Assembly (NCBI RefSeq): GCF_000429445.1
Contig: NZ_AUBW01000007.1
Coordinates: forward strand, 124,001 to 188,000
Direction of reading: 5' to 3'
Length of the DNA stretch: 64,000 nucleotides
Origin: Algoriphagus terrigena DSM 22685
GTDB lineage: Bacteria > Bacteroidota > Bacteroidia > Cytophagales > Cyclobacteriaceae
Positions 24,911-33,191 of the stretch are shown one piece after another (position 1 is the first letter of the stretch; each line of letters begins with the position of its first letter). Under the pieces are notes generated by a model. That model searched no databases, was not told the DNA's origin, and saw only the letters and a program-made list of their open reading frames with translations. Position numbers and translations under genes: made by a program.

Positions 24911-26941
24911 ATGAGAAACTATCTTTACCTCATGCTGACGGTTGGCCTGCTGGCCTCCTGCGACAAACCGGAAGCTTCCGATGCCGAATCCAAAAGAGAA
25001 TTCGTCGACGTAGCCGGCATCGATCCATCGATCAAGCCCGGAGACAACTTCTTCATGCATGTCAACGGCCGATGGTACGACACCGCCCGGATAGCAGACG
25101 ATCAGGTAGGAGTGGGGTCATATTCTTTTTTGAACATTCCACAGCGGCAACTGTTGGAGAATATCCTGGAGGAAGTGTCCGCCGGATCCCATCCTGCCGG
25201 GAGCAATGAGCAAAAAGTGGGAGATTTCTACGCCTCCGGCATGGACACCGAAACGATCAATGTCCGCGGCTACGAGCCGATTCAGCCGGTTTTGGACGAG
25301 ATTGAGGCGATCCAAGATGTACCGGGTTTGCTGGATTTTACTACCGCTCAGATAGCCAGAGGCAACAATTCCATCATCGGAATGAACGTGTCTCCAGATC
25401 AGGAGAACAGCGCCATCAACATCCTCCATTTTAGCCAGTCAGGATTGGGACTGCCGGACCGGGATTACTATTTCAAGACCGATTCCGCCACAGTCGGCAT
25501 TCAAAATGCCTATAAGACTTATTTGGCCGCACTTTTTGAACTGACAGGATCCAATGCAGCTGATGCAGCAAAAAACGCTGAGGTCGTCTATGGAATTGAA
25601 AAGTCCTTGGCGGAATCCCACAAGACCCGGATCGAGCGACGGGTTGTCAAGGAAAACTATCATAAAATGGCGGTATCTGAACTGGATTCAAAACTACCGA
25701 CGATCGGCTGGAGCAAGCTGCTGACCCAACTGGATCTATCCGCGGATTCGGTGGACGTACGTCAGCCCGCCTACTATACCAAGCTCAATGGCATGCTGAA
25801 ATCGGTGCCAGTGTCCGACTGGAAGACTTATCTCAAAGCCAATTCTTTGGTCACCTATGCCAATGTATTGAGCGAACCTTTTGAAATGGCTGCTTTCGAG
25901 TACGAAAAAGTCCTGCTCGGACAATCCAAGCAACTCACCCGAGAGCAACAGATGGTCAGCAAAGTAGACCGTCAACTGGGCTTTGCTTTGGGGCAACTGT
26001 ATGTGAAAAAGTATTTCAACGAGGATGCCAAAAAGCGGATTCTGGATTTGGTCAACAACCTGCAGAAGGCTTTTGAAACCCGCATCAACCAGCTCGACTG
26101 GATGAGCGACAGCACCAAGACCAAGGCCAAGGAGAAACTCTACGCCATCACCAAAAAGATCGGGTATCCGGATGTCTGGAGAACCTACGATGCAGTCAGC
26201 ATTGACAGAGGAAAATACTTCGAAAACGTCGTGGCGCTGATGGAAGACAACTACCGGTACGAAGCTGCCAAACTCAACAAAGCGCCAAATAAAGACGAGT
26301 GGGGCACGACTCCTTCCACGGTGACGGCCTATTACAATCCCTCACTCAACGAGATCGTATTCCCTGCCGGAATCCTGCAGTATCCCTACTTTGACCTCTA
26401 TGCCGACGATGCGATCAACTACGGTGGTATCGGCATGGTGATCGGGCACGAGCTGACACATGCGTTTGACGATCAGGGCGCGCAATATGACAAAGACGGA
26501 AATGTGAAAAACTGGTGGACTGAAGCCGACTACGCTAAGTTCAAGGAGAAAACCCAGCAACTCACGGATCGCTACGATAGCTTCACGGTGCTGGACAGCG
26601 TACCTGTGAAAGGCGCCATGACCATCGGAGAAAATACGGCGGACAACGGCGCACTCTACATCGCCTACGAAGCTTTCAAACTCACCGAGCAGGGTCAGGA
26701 TACGACCAAGATTGATGGCTATACGCCGGATCAACGGTTTTGCCTGTCCATCGCCAGAATCTGGCGTGTCAAAACCCGCGATGAGTTCATGAGAAACTAC
26801 GTAAACACCAATTCCCACTCTCCTGCGATGTGGCGGGTGAACGGCCCCCTGATGAACTTCGATCCGTTCTACAAGGCATTTGCCGTGCAGGAAGGTGACA
26901 AAAACTTCAAAGCTGAAGCGGATAGGATCAAAATTTGGTAA
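24911..26941 (+). CDS. M13 family (neprilysin-like) metalloendopeptidase lipoprotein
   Basis: A 676-residue protein. The leader MRNYLYLMLTVGLLAS-C ends in a lipobox, indicating a lipoprotein. The N-terminal M13_N domain runs to about residue 440. The C-terminal peptidase domain has NPSLNEIVFPAGILQ, the zinc site H513-E-L-T-H517 in VIGHELTHAFDDQG, and IGENTADNGALYIAY (the third ligand region, with T-A-D in place of the more common I-A-D). The C-terminal IW is like the C-terminal tryptophan of M13 enzymes. It degrades oligopeptides, probably at the cell envelope. The gene appears to be monocistronic. Confidence 0.94.
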   Translation: MRNYLYLMLTVGLLASCDKPEASDAESKREFVDVAGIDPSIKPGDNFFMHVNGRWYDTARIADDQVGVGSYSFLNIPQRQLLENILEEVSAGSHPAGSNEQKVGDFYASGMDTETINVRGYEPIQPVLDEIEAIQDVPGLLDFTTAQIARGNNSIIGMNVSPDQENSAINILHFSQSGLGLPDRDYYFKTDSATVGIQNAYKTYLAALFELTGSNAADAAKNAEVVYGIEKSLAESHKTRIERRVVKENYHKMAVSELDSKLPTIGWSKLLTQLDLSADSVDVRQPAYYTKLNGMLKSVPVSDWKTYLKANSLVTYANVLSEPFEMAAFEYEKVLLGQSKQLTREQQMVSKVDRQLGFALGQLYVKKYFNEDAKKRILDLVNNLQKAFETRINQLDWMSDSTKTKAKEKLYAITKKIGYPDVWRTYDAVSIDRGKYFENVVALMEDNYRYEAAKLNKAPNKDEWGTTPSTVTAYYNPSLNEIVFPAGILQYPYFDLYADDAINYGGIGMVIGHELTHAFDDQGAQYDKDGNVKNWWTEADYAKFKEKTQQLTDRYDSFTVLDSVPVKGAMTIGENTADNGALYIAYEAFKLTEQGQDTTKIDGYTPDQRFCLSIARIWRVKTRDEFMRNYVNTNSHSPAMWRVNGPLMNFDPFYKAFAVQEGDKNFKAEADRIKIW

Positions 26942-26975
26942 CAAACCAGAGTCATAATCCTGGCAATGCACACTA

Positions 26976-27002
26976 AAATCCTCCAGTAAATTGGAGGATT
27001 TG
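26976..27002 (+). terminator. Putative terminator after the M13 peptidase gene
   Basis: The stem AAATCCTCCA / TGGAGGATTT with a 6-base loop lies 35 bases after the M13 stop. The T run after it is short (TTTGAATAGTTTT), so strength is uncertain. Confidence 0.5.
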
Positions 27003-27035
27003 AATAGTTTTGCCTCAGAATGACTTTTAAACTAT

Positions 27036-28046
27036 ATGAAGAAGATTTTGATCACCGGCGGAGCCGGATACATCGGTTCACATACCGCAGTTGAATTGTT
27101 GAAAGCAGGCATGGAGCCGATTATTTTGGATAATCTGTCCAATTCCGATGAGAAAGTGCTGGATCGTCTGGAAGAAATTACGGGGAAGCGCCTTACTTTT
27201 TACAAGGGCGACTGCAATGACAAATCCGTATTGGAATCTATTGCAAAAGACCACAAACTGGAAGGAGTGATTCACTTTGCTGCGTTCAAAGCAGTAGGAG
27301 AGAGCACTGCCCAGCCCTTGAAATACTACCGAAATAATGTCGGTTCCTTGCTCGTTTTGCTTGATTTCATGCAAGATCAAGGCATCAAGGACCTGGTCTT
27401 TTCCTCTTCCTGTACCGTCTATGGACAGCCGGAAGTACTGCCGGTGACAGAAGCTACACCGCGCCAAGATGCCGAAAGTCCCTATGGCAATACCAAGAAG
27501 ATCTGCGAGGATATCCTGGTGGATTTTGTGAAAAGTAAACCTGGCATCCGCGTGGTTGCACTTCGCTATTTCAATCCAGTCGGAGCCCATCCAAGTGCGA
27601 AGATCGGCGAATTACCGCTGGGTGTTCCAGCCAATCTGGTGCCTTTTGTTACCCAAGTGGCGGCTGGAATACGGGAAAAACTGACGGTGTTCGGCGACGA
27701 CTATGACACGGTTGACGGCAGCTGTGTGCGCGACTACATCCACGTGGTGGATTTGGCAGATGCGCATGTGAAGACGCTGAGCTTTCTGCAGGATCAGGAA
27801 GTCGACTTTTACGACGTATTTAATGTCGGAACAGGAAACGGAAACACCGTCTTGGAGGTAATCCACGCCTTCGAAAAAGTAAACGGAGTGAAAGTAAACT
27901 ATGTGATTGGCCCGCGACGGCCGGGTGATGTGGTCAAAACCTGGGCGGATACCACCAAGATCAACAATGTACTGGGTTGGAAAGCCAATTATTCCTTGGA
28001 AGACTCCATGCGTGACAGCTGGAACTGGCAGAAGGGCTTGAAGTAA
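27036..28046 (+). CDS. galE: UDP-glucose 4-epimerase
   Basis: A 336-residue extended short-chain dehydrogenase fold interconverting UDP-glucose and UDP-galactose with bound NAD. The N-terminal loop is ITGGAGYIGSHTAVELL, followed by VIHFAAFKAVGES. The catalytic triad lies in FSSSCTVYG (Ser) and SPYGNTKKICE (Tyr-x-x-x-Lys). The substrate domain includes RYFNPVGAH and the C-terminal ARRPGDV-type stretch (here GPRRPGDVVKTWADT). Length and motifs match GalE. It is monocistronic with a terminator at 28054. Confidence 0.95.
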   Translation: MKKILITGGAGYIGSHTAVELLKAGMEPIILDNLSNSDEKVLDRLEEITGKRLTFYKGDCNDKSVLESIAKDHKLEGVIHFAAFKAVGESTAQPLKYYRNNVGSLLVLLDFMQDQGIKDLVFSSSCTVYGQPEVLPVTEATPRQDAESPYGNTKKICEDILVDFVKSKPGIRVVALRYFNPVGAHPSAKIGELPLGVPANLVPFVTQVAAGIREKLTVFGDDYDTVDGSCVRDYIHVVDLADAHVKTLSFLQDQEVDFYDVFNVGTGNGNTVLEVIHAFEKVNGVKVNYVIGPRRPGDVVKTWADTTKINNVLGWKANYSLEDSMRDSWNWQKGLK

Positions 28047-28053
28047 AGGAATC

Positions 28054-28086
28054 GAAACCGGGGTTATTGACTCCGGTTTTTTTTGT
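28054..28086 (+). terminator. Rho-independent terminator of galE
   Basis: The stem AAACCGG / CCGGTTT around a 9-11 base loop is followed by a run of eight T, directly after the galE stop. Confidence 0.85.
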
Positions 28087-28212
28087 GAAAACCATGATCC
28101 GCCGAATTTGCAATTCCAAGGTGATGAAGTAGGATTCCGACTTATGCTGAGATCGGGGATTAATAATCCTTGGACGGGACTTCAGGATTCCAGAACCTGA
28201 AAAGCCAACAAT

Positions 28213-28848
28213 CTATTTCCAAAACTCCTCCGTCAAATAGAAAACGGTATCAATAAAATATAATACTCCATTTCGTGTCAATACATTTTCGTCATGTAAA
28301 TCTTCCAGAATTATCCCCAAGTCTGGACTGAAATAATCATTATTCCGAGTATTAAAAAAGCCATTAGAGCCCAGAAAGGATTTTATTTGGTTGAGGTCAG
28401 TAGGCTCGGTGATTGAGACAAACTCCTGTTGAACTACTGCAAAAAGGGAATCAGTTTCTTTTGTAAACCCCAGAAGCTCGTATGCAGTGTCAGGAAAGAA
28501 AAAATTATGGAGCAGAAGATTGTAAAAGTAGTCTTGCCAAGAACTGTAGTAAATAGCGTCGTTGAGTTTGATGACTCGATCAGAACCCTTTAAATAGACG
28601 CGTTGTTCGGCACCTTCGCTGACATATTTTGAAAGGTCCAAATCGGTTAGCCAGAGATTGTTTTTCGAAACAAATCTTTCTAAGTCCTCCGTTTCTTGTT
28701 TTCGGACTTGCTTTGAGATTTGAGATTTTGGGCTTGCTGCCTTGCCATGGCCAAGGTGACGGGAGGCTGCTTGGATAGCTGCTCCATGCCTAACTTGGCT
28801 CTTTCCTGAAATGATAGCTCTGATTTCATTTTTTAGCTGATTTTGCAT
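28213..28848 (-). CDS. Stand-alone polyvalent-type protein-kinase-like protein
   Basis: A 211-residue protein. Residues 75-200 have a compact kinase-like core: GAEQRVYLKGSDRVIKL (a glycine-poor loop, candidate ATP-binding K94), HNFFFPDTAYELLGF, QQEFV (hinge-like), D183-L-H185-D-E-N188-V-L (the catalytic-loop-like element) and YFID200 (metal-binding Asp position). This pattern resembles the Ser/Thr/Tyr kinase domain found in giant 'polyvalent' proteins of mobile elements, here without the other domains. The N-terminal 55 residues are low-complexity and basic. At residues 41-45 the DNA is a tandem GAGATTT repeat read in frame. The gene is AT-richer than flanking genes, suggesting transfer. Activity is not proven. 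Confidence 0.68.
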   Translation of the reverse strand: MQNQLKNEIRAIISGKSQVRHGAAIQAASRHLGHGKAASPKSQISKQVRKQETEDLERFVSKNNLWLTDLDLSKYVSEGAEQRVYLKGSDRVIKLNDAIYYSSWQDYFYNLLLHNFFFPDTAYELLGFTKETDSLFAVVQQEFVSITEPTDLNQIKSFLGSNGFFNTRNNDYFSPDLGIILEDLHDENVLTRNGVLYFIDTVFYLTEEFWK

Positions 28849-28917
28849 CCTTTCAAAGATACATATTGGTGAGAACTTCAGAAAAACTTGAAGAGCTCGT
28901 TTTCAATCGCCCTCTTC

Positions 28918-29226
28918 TCAGTACACCTCTTGGATGTACTTTCTCTTGAGGAAATCTGCAATCTTCATTTCGAAGCGTTGATAGGGCGGGAGAATTGCAC
29001 TTATGAAACCTATCAGGGCTGATACAAAAATGTTAGGGCAACAGGCATCAACGATGATCTCGTCTTTGTGAAGGCTGATTTGGGCGCCGATTACGCATGA
29101 TTCTCGCACAATGATGCTTTTTTGAGGTTTGGAGTCAAAGGCATAAACGGAATAACCGGGGAATCGACTCTTCAAAGTTTGAAGCAAATCGCTGAAGTCA
29201 GGTACCTGCGTGGCTTGAACTATCAT
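28918..29226 (-). CDS. Hypothetical protein, 102 aa
   Basis: Not recognised. The frame opens with an in-frame TTG at 29244 or, more conservatively, the ATG at 29226 (MIVQATQVPDFSDLL). The protein has a likely strand-helix start (LLQTLKSRFPGYSVYAFD), a central beta region (SIIVRESCVIGAQISLHKDEIIVDACCP) and one hydrophobic segment (IFVSALIGFISAILPP) that could insert in the membrane. The tail is basic (KIADFLKRKY). It lies on the same strand between the AAA ATPase and the kinase-like gene, with small gaps on both sides, so the three may be one transcript. Confidence 0.5.
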   Translation of the reverse strand: MIVQATQVPDFSDLLQTLKSRFPGYSVYAFDSKPQKSIIVRESCVIGAQISLHKDEIIVDACCPNIFVSALIGFISAILPPYQRFEMKIADFLKRKYIQEVY

Positions 29227-29295
29227 AGTTTTTTCGTCTGTCAAATCTCAAAATAGGGATAAATATTGGAGTAGCTGGAGGTAGTAGTAGAACGA

Positions 29296-30507
29296 CTATA
29301 AACTGTCCAGCCTGTGAAACGGCAGTACCCTTACCTTATATCCGTCCTGATCAAATTCATCTTCCTGCCCAAGCGTAATCAAAATACCTTCTTTTTTGTC
29401 AAAAAACTTCATTGCTTCCCATAATCCATCGAGTTCCCTTTTGAGGTTCTCGGAATTTAACTCGTAGCAGACTTGCACTAACTCCACCAAACCCTGCCTT
29501 CCAAAAACGACCAAATCACATTCGTTTTTCTCAGAGAAATAATAGATTTCGGGATATGCTCTGCGGAAATGCAAAAAGACCATATTCTCAAATCTTCTTC
29601 CAAGATCTTCCGAAAATGATCTGGAATTGGACGTAACCAGCCCAGTATCAATGGAATAGACCTTTTTAGCATTGATCAGTTGCTTCCGTTGGGAATAGCT
29701 AAACTTGGGAATAAAGAAGAACAACCAGCTCTCCTCCAAGTAAGAGAAATATTCCATTACCGTGCTGGTTGCCTTGAATTCCAAAACCTTTCTTAGGTTA
29801 TTGCCGGATACTAGTTTGGCTACATTGGATACCAGGTAGATCGCCAGATTCTGCAAAGATTTCACATCTCTTACGCCGTACCTGATTGCTATATCCCGCA
29901 GCAATAGATCATCAAATAATTGATGAAGTAATTCGGGTCTTCCGGTCTTCAAGTACTCCGGAAATCCACCTAAACTCAGATACTCGGAAGTACTTTTGGA
30001 GGACTTGGTCAGCTTTTGAAATTCACAGAATTGATCGTAAGAAAATGGGAAAAGTTCCGTGGAGAGATGTCTGCCGGTAAGTTTGGTGCCCAGTTCTTTG
30101 CTTAACAATGATGCATTGGAACCTGTAATTACGATCTTGAAATTCTCGAGGTCCAGTTTTTGGCGAACAAACCTTTCCCATCCTTCTACCACCTGAACTT
30201 CGTCCAAAAACAGGGAGGTTCGCTCCTGTTCGGTTACGAGTTTGTCTATTTTTTGAAAGTCCTCAACAGTAAAACCGTATAGCCTTGGGTCTTCAAAATT
30301 GAGATAGAAAGCATCTGGGTATTGATTTTTGAGTAATTGAATTAAAAGTGTGCTTTTTCCACACCGGCGAATTCCTGATATGATAAGCGCATGGCTTTGG
30401 ATCAGAGAAATGCTGTTTAGTTCCTTCCGGATTAATCCCAAGGATCTTTGCTGAAGATTTTCTTTTTGGCTCAAAGCCACTTCCTGAAGCAAGTCCTTGG
30501 ATATCAT
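29296..30507 (-). CDS. AAA ATPase with DUF4143 domain
   Basis: A 403-residue protein of the archaeal/bacterial AAA_14 + DUF4143 type. Walker A is G45-I-R-R-C-G-K-S-T53, Walker B is SLFLDEVQ at 98-105, and the sensor region is VITGSNASLLS followed by the arginine of LTGRH. The DUF4143 region starts near residue 215 and ends in the nuclease-like FENMVFLHFRR, then ECDLVVFGRQG, resembling the E-x-D-x-V-x-x core of a PD-(D/E)xK fold. These proteins are widespread, sporadically distributed and of unknown role; the DEVQ-type Walker B and R-R-x-G-K-S/T loop are constant. The upstream region carries two palindromes (30532-30580). Confidence 0.88.
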   Translation of the reverse strand: MISKDLLQEVALSQKENLQQRSLGLIRKELNSISLIQSHALIISGIRRCGKSTLLIQLLKNQYPDAFYLNFEDPRLYGFTVEDFQKIDKLVTEQERTSLFLDEVQVVEGWERFVRQKLDLENFKIVITGSNASLLSKELGTKLTGRHLSTELFPFSYDQFCEFQKLTKSSKSTSEYLSLGGFPEYLKTGRPELLHQLFDDLLLRDIAIRYGVRDVKSLQNLAIYLVSNVAKLVSGNNLRKVLEFKATSTVMEYFSYLEESWLFFFIPKFSYSQRKQLINAKKVYSIDTGLVTSNSRSFSEDLGRRFENMVFLHFRRAYPEIYYFSEKNECDLVVFGRQGLVELVQVCYELNSENLKRELDGLWEAMKFFDKKEGILITLGQEDEFDQDGYKVRVLPFHRLDSL

Positions 30508-30531
30508 AGCCAGTTTTTAATTCAAAGCTAC

Positions 30532-30580
30532 AATAATGTTGTTTACCGAACAACATTATTATTGTTTAATAAACAACAAT
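30532..30580. promoter_or_regulatory. Two tandem palindromic operator-like sites upstream of the AAA ATPase gene
   Basis: A perfect 12-base inverted repeat, AATAATGTTGTT (30532-30543) and AACAACATTATT (30549-30560), is followed by a second, related palindrome. The shared 15-base core is TTGTTTA-n-n-n-AACAA. It occurs as TTGTTTACCGAACAA at 30539-30553 and TTGTTTAATAAACAA at 30562-30576, with centres 23 bases apart (about two helical turns). They end 24 bases before the ATPase start codon at 30507, as expected for a repressor or autoregulatory protein binding as two dimers. Confidence 0.65.
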
Positions 30581-30688
30581 ATGAAAGATCTTCCCGCCTA
30601 TCAAAGCAAAAACACATACCTATATTCCACCCCTGAATAGTTCCTTATCCCATCATTTGACCGTCTTTGCGGGAACTGGAGGTTGCCA

Positions 30689-31648
30689 TTAGGCTGAGGG
30701 CTTATCCTCTTCTGCGACGTTATCTGCTCCTTTCTCGACAATGATTTCTTTTTCGACCACCTTCATCGCAAAATCCTGAGGATGCATTTCGCTTTCATAT
30801 TTCTCCGTATAGATTCTGGTAAATGCCGCCCCGAAGAATAGGATAAGGCAGGAATAGGATACCCAAAGTAGGATCAACACAACGGAACCGGCGGCACCAT
30901 AGGCAGAATTGGGATTGGCAGCTCCAAAGTAGATACTCAGCAATATCTTGCCTAGGTTGAAAAAGAGCGAGGTCATAAATCCTCCCAGCCACACCGAACT
31001 CCACTTGATCTTCATATCGGGCATAAATCTGAAAATCAGAACAAACAAAAGCCCCAAGACGAAAGTCGACAAGCCAAACTCAAAGAATTGGGCTAAATAC
31101 ACCAGACCGGGTTCCCAAAGCCGGGAGAGAAATCCGCTCAAGACCGTCAGAGCTGTGGACACCACGAAACTGATAATCAGCAAAAAGGAAATGACCATCA
31201 CGAAACCCAAACTCAGCGCCCGATCCTTGACCAGCTTCCAAATCCCGGCATTCGGGTCCACTTTGACACTCCAGATCTCATTCATCGAGATCTGAAGCTG
31301 GTAGAAAACACCGGTCGCCCCAAAGACCAGGATTGCTATTCCCATGATCGTAGCGAAAAGGGACTGGTCATCCTTTCGGGAATTCTCGATGATCTCCACC
31401 ACCGAGTTGGCGGCATCCGGGCCAATAGCATCCGAAATCTGCTGTGTGATCTCGCCCTGCACGATCTCAGTGCCCCAAAAAGCACCGACCGAATTGATCA
31501 CCACGATCAGCAAGCCAGGCAACGACAATACGGCGTAGTAGGCAACCACAGCGCCCAACCTCCAGGGATTGTTTTTGTTCCAAAGTGTAAAAGTCTCCTT
31601 AAAAAGCTTGGGAAGGTGTTTTACTTTGAATCCTTGTTTTCTTGCCAT
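30689..31648 (-). CDS. YihY/virulence factor BrkB family membrane protein
   Basis: A 319-residue inner membrane protein with about six transmembrane helices. The opening LFKETFTLWNKNNPWRLGAVVAYYAVLSLPGLLIV contains the family's conserved N-terminal pattern (A-x-x-x-YY-x-x-x-S-x-x-P). GIAILVFGATGVFYQLQISMNEIW follows, and NSAYGAAGSVVLILLWVSYSCLILFFGAAF is the C-terminal signature. The cytosolic tail is acidic and lysine-rich. BrkB family members are proposed transporters, earlier mis-called ribonuclease BN. It is monocistronic with flanking genes on the same strand. Confidence 0.92.
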   Translation of the reverse strand: MARKQGFKVKHLPKLFKETFTLWNKNNPWRLGAVVAYYAVLSLPGLLIVVINSVGAFWGTEIVQGEITQQISDAIGPDAANSVVEIIENSRKDDQSLFATIMGIAILVFGATGVFYQLQISMNEIWSVKVDPNAGIWKLVKDRALSLGFVMVISFLLIISFVVSTALTVLSGFLSRLWEPGLVYLAQFFEFGLSTFVLGLLFVLIFRFMPDMKIKWSSVWLGGFMTSLFFNLGKILLSIYFGAANPNSAYGAAGSVVLILLWVSYSCLILFFGAAFTRIYTEKYESEMHPQDFAMKVVEKEIIVEKGADNVAEEDKPSA

Positions 31649-31745
31649 AAAAGTGATTTTTCAACTGTTTGCTGGGCAAAAAAGGAGCCAAGAAAGAGCG
31701 CTCAAAGAATTGATGGCGGCAGAGGAGTTGCGCTGAAAAATAAAT

Positions 31746-31759
31746 GAGCCTCCAGGCTC
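31746..31759 (-). terminator. Weak hairpin, possible terminator after the thioredoxin-like gene
   Basis: On the minus strand GAGCC-TGGA-GGCTC is followed by ATTTATTTTT. The stem is only 5 bp, and the hairpin lies 110 bases beyond the stop at 31869. Confidence 0.3.
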
Positions 31760-31868
31760 AACAGTAGTATTTATGTCAATGGGAGTGGCGAGCACTTCGG
31801 ATTTGTCGACATGCCGATTGTCTTAGTCTTAGTCCAGAAATCTGTCACCACTGTCGAAATGAATTGTT

Positions 31869-32405
31869 TCAATTTTCCAGTTTCTTTATCTCCTCCTGAA
31901 ACCATTGCAAAGATTTGATCTCGGGAACAATTGGTCCAGTATACTTGGACTGAAGTACGCCGTTTTTTATAAAAAAATGAGTTGGCGATGATCTCACTCC
32001 ATATGTTTCTTCAACTTCTTTCCGGCTCAAAGAGATGTTTGTGTATCCAATTTCCCCAAATTTTTCATGGTACCGCTTGATCTTATCAGGGCTGCTCATA
32101 CAAAATCCCAAGAAAACTATGTTCTCATTTCCTTGATAAGACTCTGTGACTTTCTTTAAGTACGGCTCCTCCTGTCTGCAACCCGAGCAACCAACAAACC
32201 AGATATTCACGACGACGATTTTGTCAGCTAATTCGTCTGAACTGATTGAGTCACCATCAATAGTCACGTAGTCAAATTCCGGAAAAATAGAGTTGTCAGG
32301 AGGACCCTGAGGTTCAAATCCAGAACTTTGGCCGTAAGAATTGAAGCAAAAAATAAAAGCGAAAACAGTGAGGGATTTTCTAAGAGTCAAAACTATACTG
32401 ACCAT
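31869..32405 (-). CDS. Exported TlpA-like thioredoxin-fold protein
   Basis: A 178-residue protein with signal peptide MVSIVLTLRKSLTVFAFIF ending near YGQ. The thioredoxin fold has KIVVVNIWFVGCSGCRQEEPYL, where C73-S-G-C76 replaces the usual C-P/A-x-C of AhpC/TSA-TlpA proteins. The strand ENIVFLGFCMSSPD and the cis-Pro region SSPTHFFIKNG follow. It probably reduces or isomerises envelope disulfides, or delivers thiol reductant to a metalloprotein. Being 42 bases downstream of the DtxR-type regulator in the same direction, it may share its transcript. The composition is AT-richer than the surroundings. Confidence 0.88.
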   Translation of the reverse strand: MVSIVLTLRKSLTVFAFIFCFNSYGQSSGFEPQGPPDNSIFPEFDYVTIDGDSISSDELADKIVVVNIWFVGCSGCRQEEPYLKKVTESYQGNENIVFLGFCMSSPDKIKRYHEKFGEIGYTNISLSRKEVEETYGVRSSPTHFFIKNGVLQSKYTGPIVPEIKSLQWFQEEIKKLEN

Positions 32406-32447
32406 GTAAGGGATTGGATTTTCAAAATTTTACCTAAAATAGCAATT

Positions 32448-33107
32448 TTACTCCAAAACCCTCACCAGCAGCCTTTCTGACACTTTTTCGCTCAATGTCT
32501 CCTGAGAATGAGATTCGTAACTGACCACCAGACTCTGGTCGTAGGCCTCTCTGGAGAGGATCTTCAGCTGGGTTCCCAAGGCCAGCTTTCTGCTGTTCAG
32601 AAACTCCAAAAACTCAGTCGATGAATTGGTCAAAGCAGTAAGCTGAACAGTCTGGCCCGGCTTGCAGGTGGACAGCGGTGTGTAGGAAAACTCCTGCATC
32701 CGGCCCTGATTGTCAGGAATCGGGGATCCATGTGGATCAATGGTCGGATGTCCCAGCATCTCGTCCATCCGGTCAAAGAACTTCGGCGCGTGTATATGCT
32801 CGATCTGCTCGGCTACTTCATGCACTTCCTCCCAGCCAAAGCCCATCTTTTTGACCAAGAACATCTCCGTGAGTCGGTGTTTCCTAACGATGAGCGCTGC
32901 TTCTTTTTGGCCTTTTGGGGTCAGTGTGACCGGCTTATATTTTTCGTAAAGGACCCAATCGCTCTTCTGTAGGCTTTTTACCATGCTGTTTGCGGTAGGC
33001 ATGCTGACGGCCAGACTATGGGCCAGATCGGAGATGCTGACTTCGCCATGGGAATTGGAAAGATTGTATAAGGCCTTGAGGTAATTTTCTTCTGTGAAGG
33101 AAGCCAT
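32448..33107 (-). CDS. DtxR/MntR family metal-dependent transcriptional regulator
   Basis: A 219-residue repressor with three domains. The N-terminal winged helix (1-65: NYLKALYNLSNSHGEVSISDLA, then MPTANSMVKSLQ) is followed by a metal-binding and dimerisation domain at 66-140 with the usual H/E ligands in RKHRLTEMFLV and EVAEQIEHIHAP. A C-terminal FeoA/SH3-like domain covers about 150-219. This three-domain layout matches DtxR/IdeR-type rather than two-domain MntR proteins, though manganese versus iron cannot be decided. It is divergent from the TonB-dependent receptor and its promoter touches the receptor promoter, so autoregulation and receptor control are likely. Confidence 0.92.
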   Translation of the reverse strand: MASFTEENYLKALYNLSNSHGEVSISDLAHSLAVSMPTANSMVKSLQKSDWVLYEKYKPVTLTPKGQKEAALIVRKHRLTEMFLVKKMGFGWEEVHEVAEQIEHIHAPKFFDRMDEMLGHPTIDPHGSPIPDNQGRMQEFSYTPLSTCKPGQTVQLTALTNSSTEFLEFLNSRKLALGTQLKILSREAYDQSLVVSYESHSQETLSEKVSERLLVRVLE

Positions 33108-33127
33108 GAGGTAAATTTTGATCCGGT

Positions 33128-33160
33128 CAAAAATACGACAACGTATATTAGAAAAACAAA
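33128..33160 (-). promoter_or_regulatory. Promoter of the DtxR-type regulator gene
   Basis: On the minus strand the -7 box is TATTTTTG (33128-33135), an exact TAnnTTTG match. The -33 TTTG is at 33157-33160, with 21-base spacing. The predicted start of transcription lies about 15 bases before the ATG at 33107. Confidence 0.65.
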
Positions 33161-33191
33161 TTTGTTAGAATGATCTAACTTATTACTTTTG
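33161..33191 (+). promoter_or_regulatory. Promoter of the TonB-dependent receptor gene
   Basis: The -33 TTTG (33161-33164) and -7 TACTTTTG (33184-33191) are 19 bases apart, and the ATG is at 33211. Its -33 box touches the -33 box of the opposite promoter, forming CAAATTTG at 33157-33164. Confidence 0.7.
33164..33179. promoter_or_regulatory. Palindromic DtxR-type operator inside the receptor promoter
   Basis: GTTAGA-ATGA-TCTAAC is a perfect 6+6 base inverted repeat lying between the -33 and -7 boxes of the receptor promoter. The TTAG...CTAA core resembles binding sites of DtxR-family repressors. A repressor bound here would block RNA polymerase. The predicted protein is the adjacent regulator. 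Confidence 0.65.

Noticed and set aside
30589..30648. Tiny ORF after the tandem palindromes, on the plus strand
   Set aside because: Only 19 codons, no supporting features.
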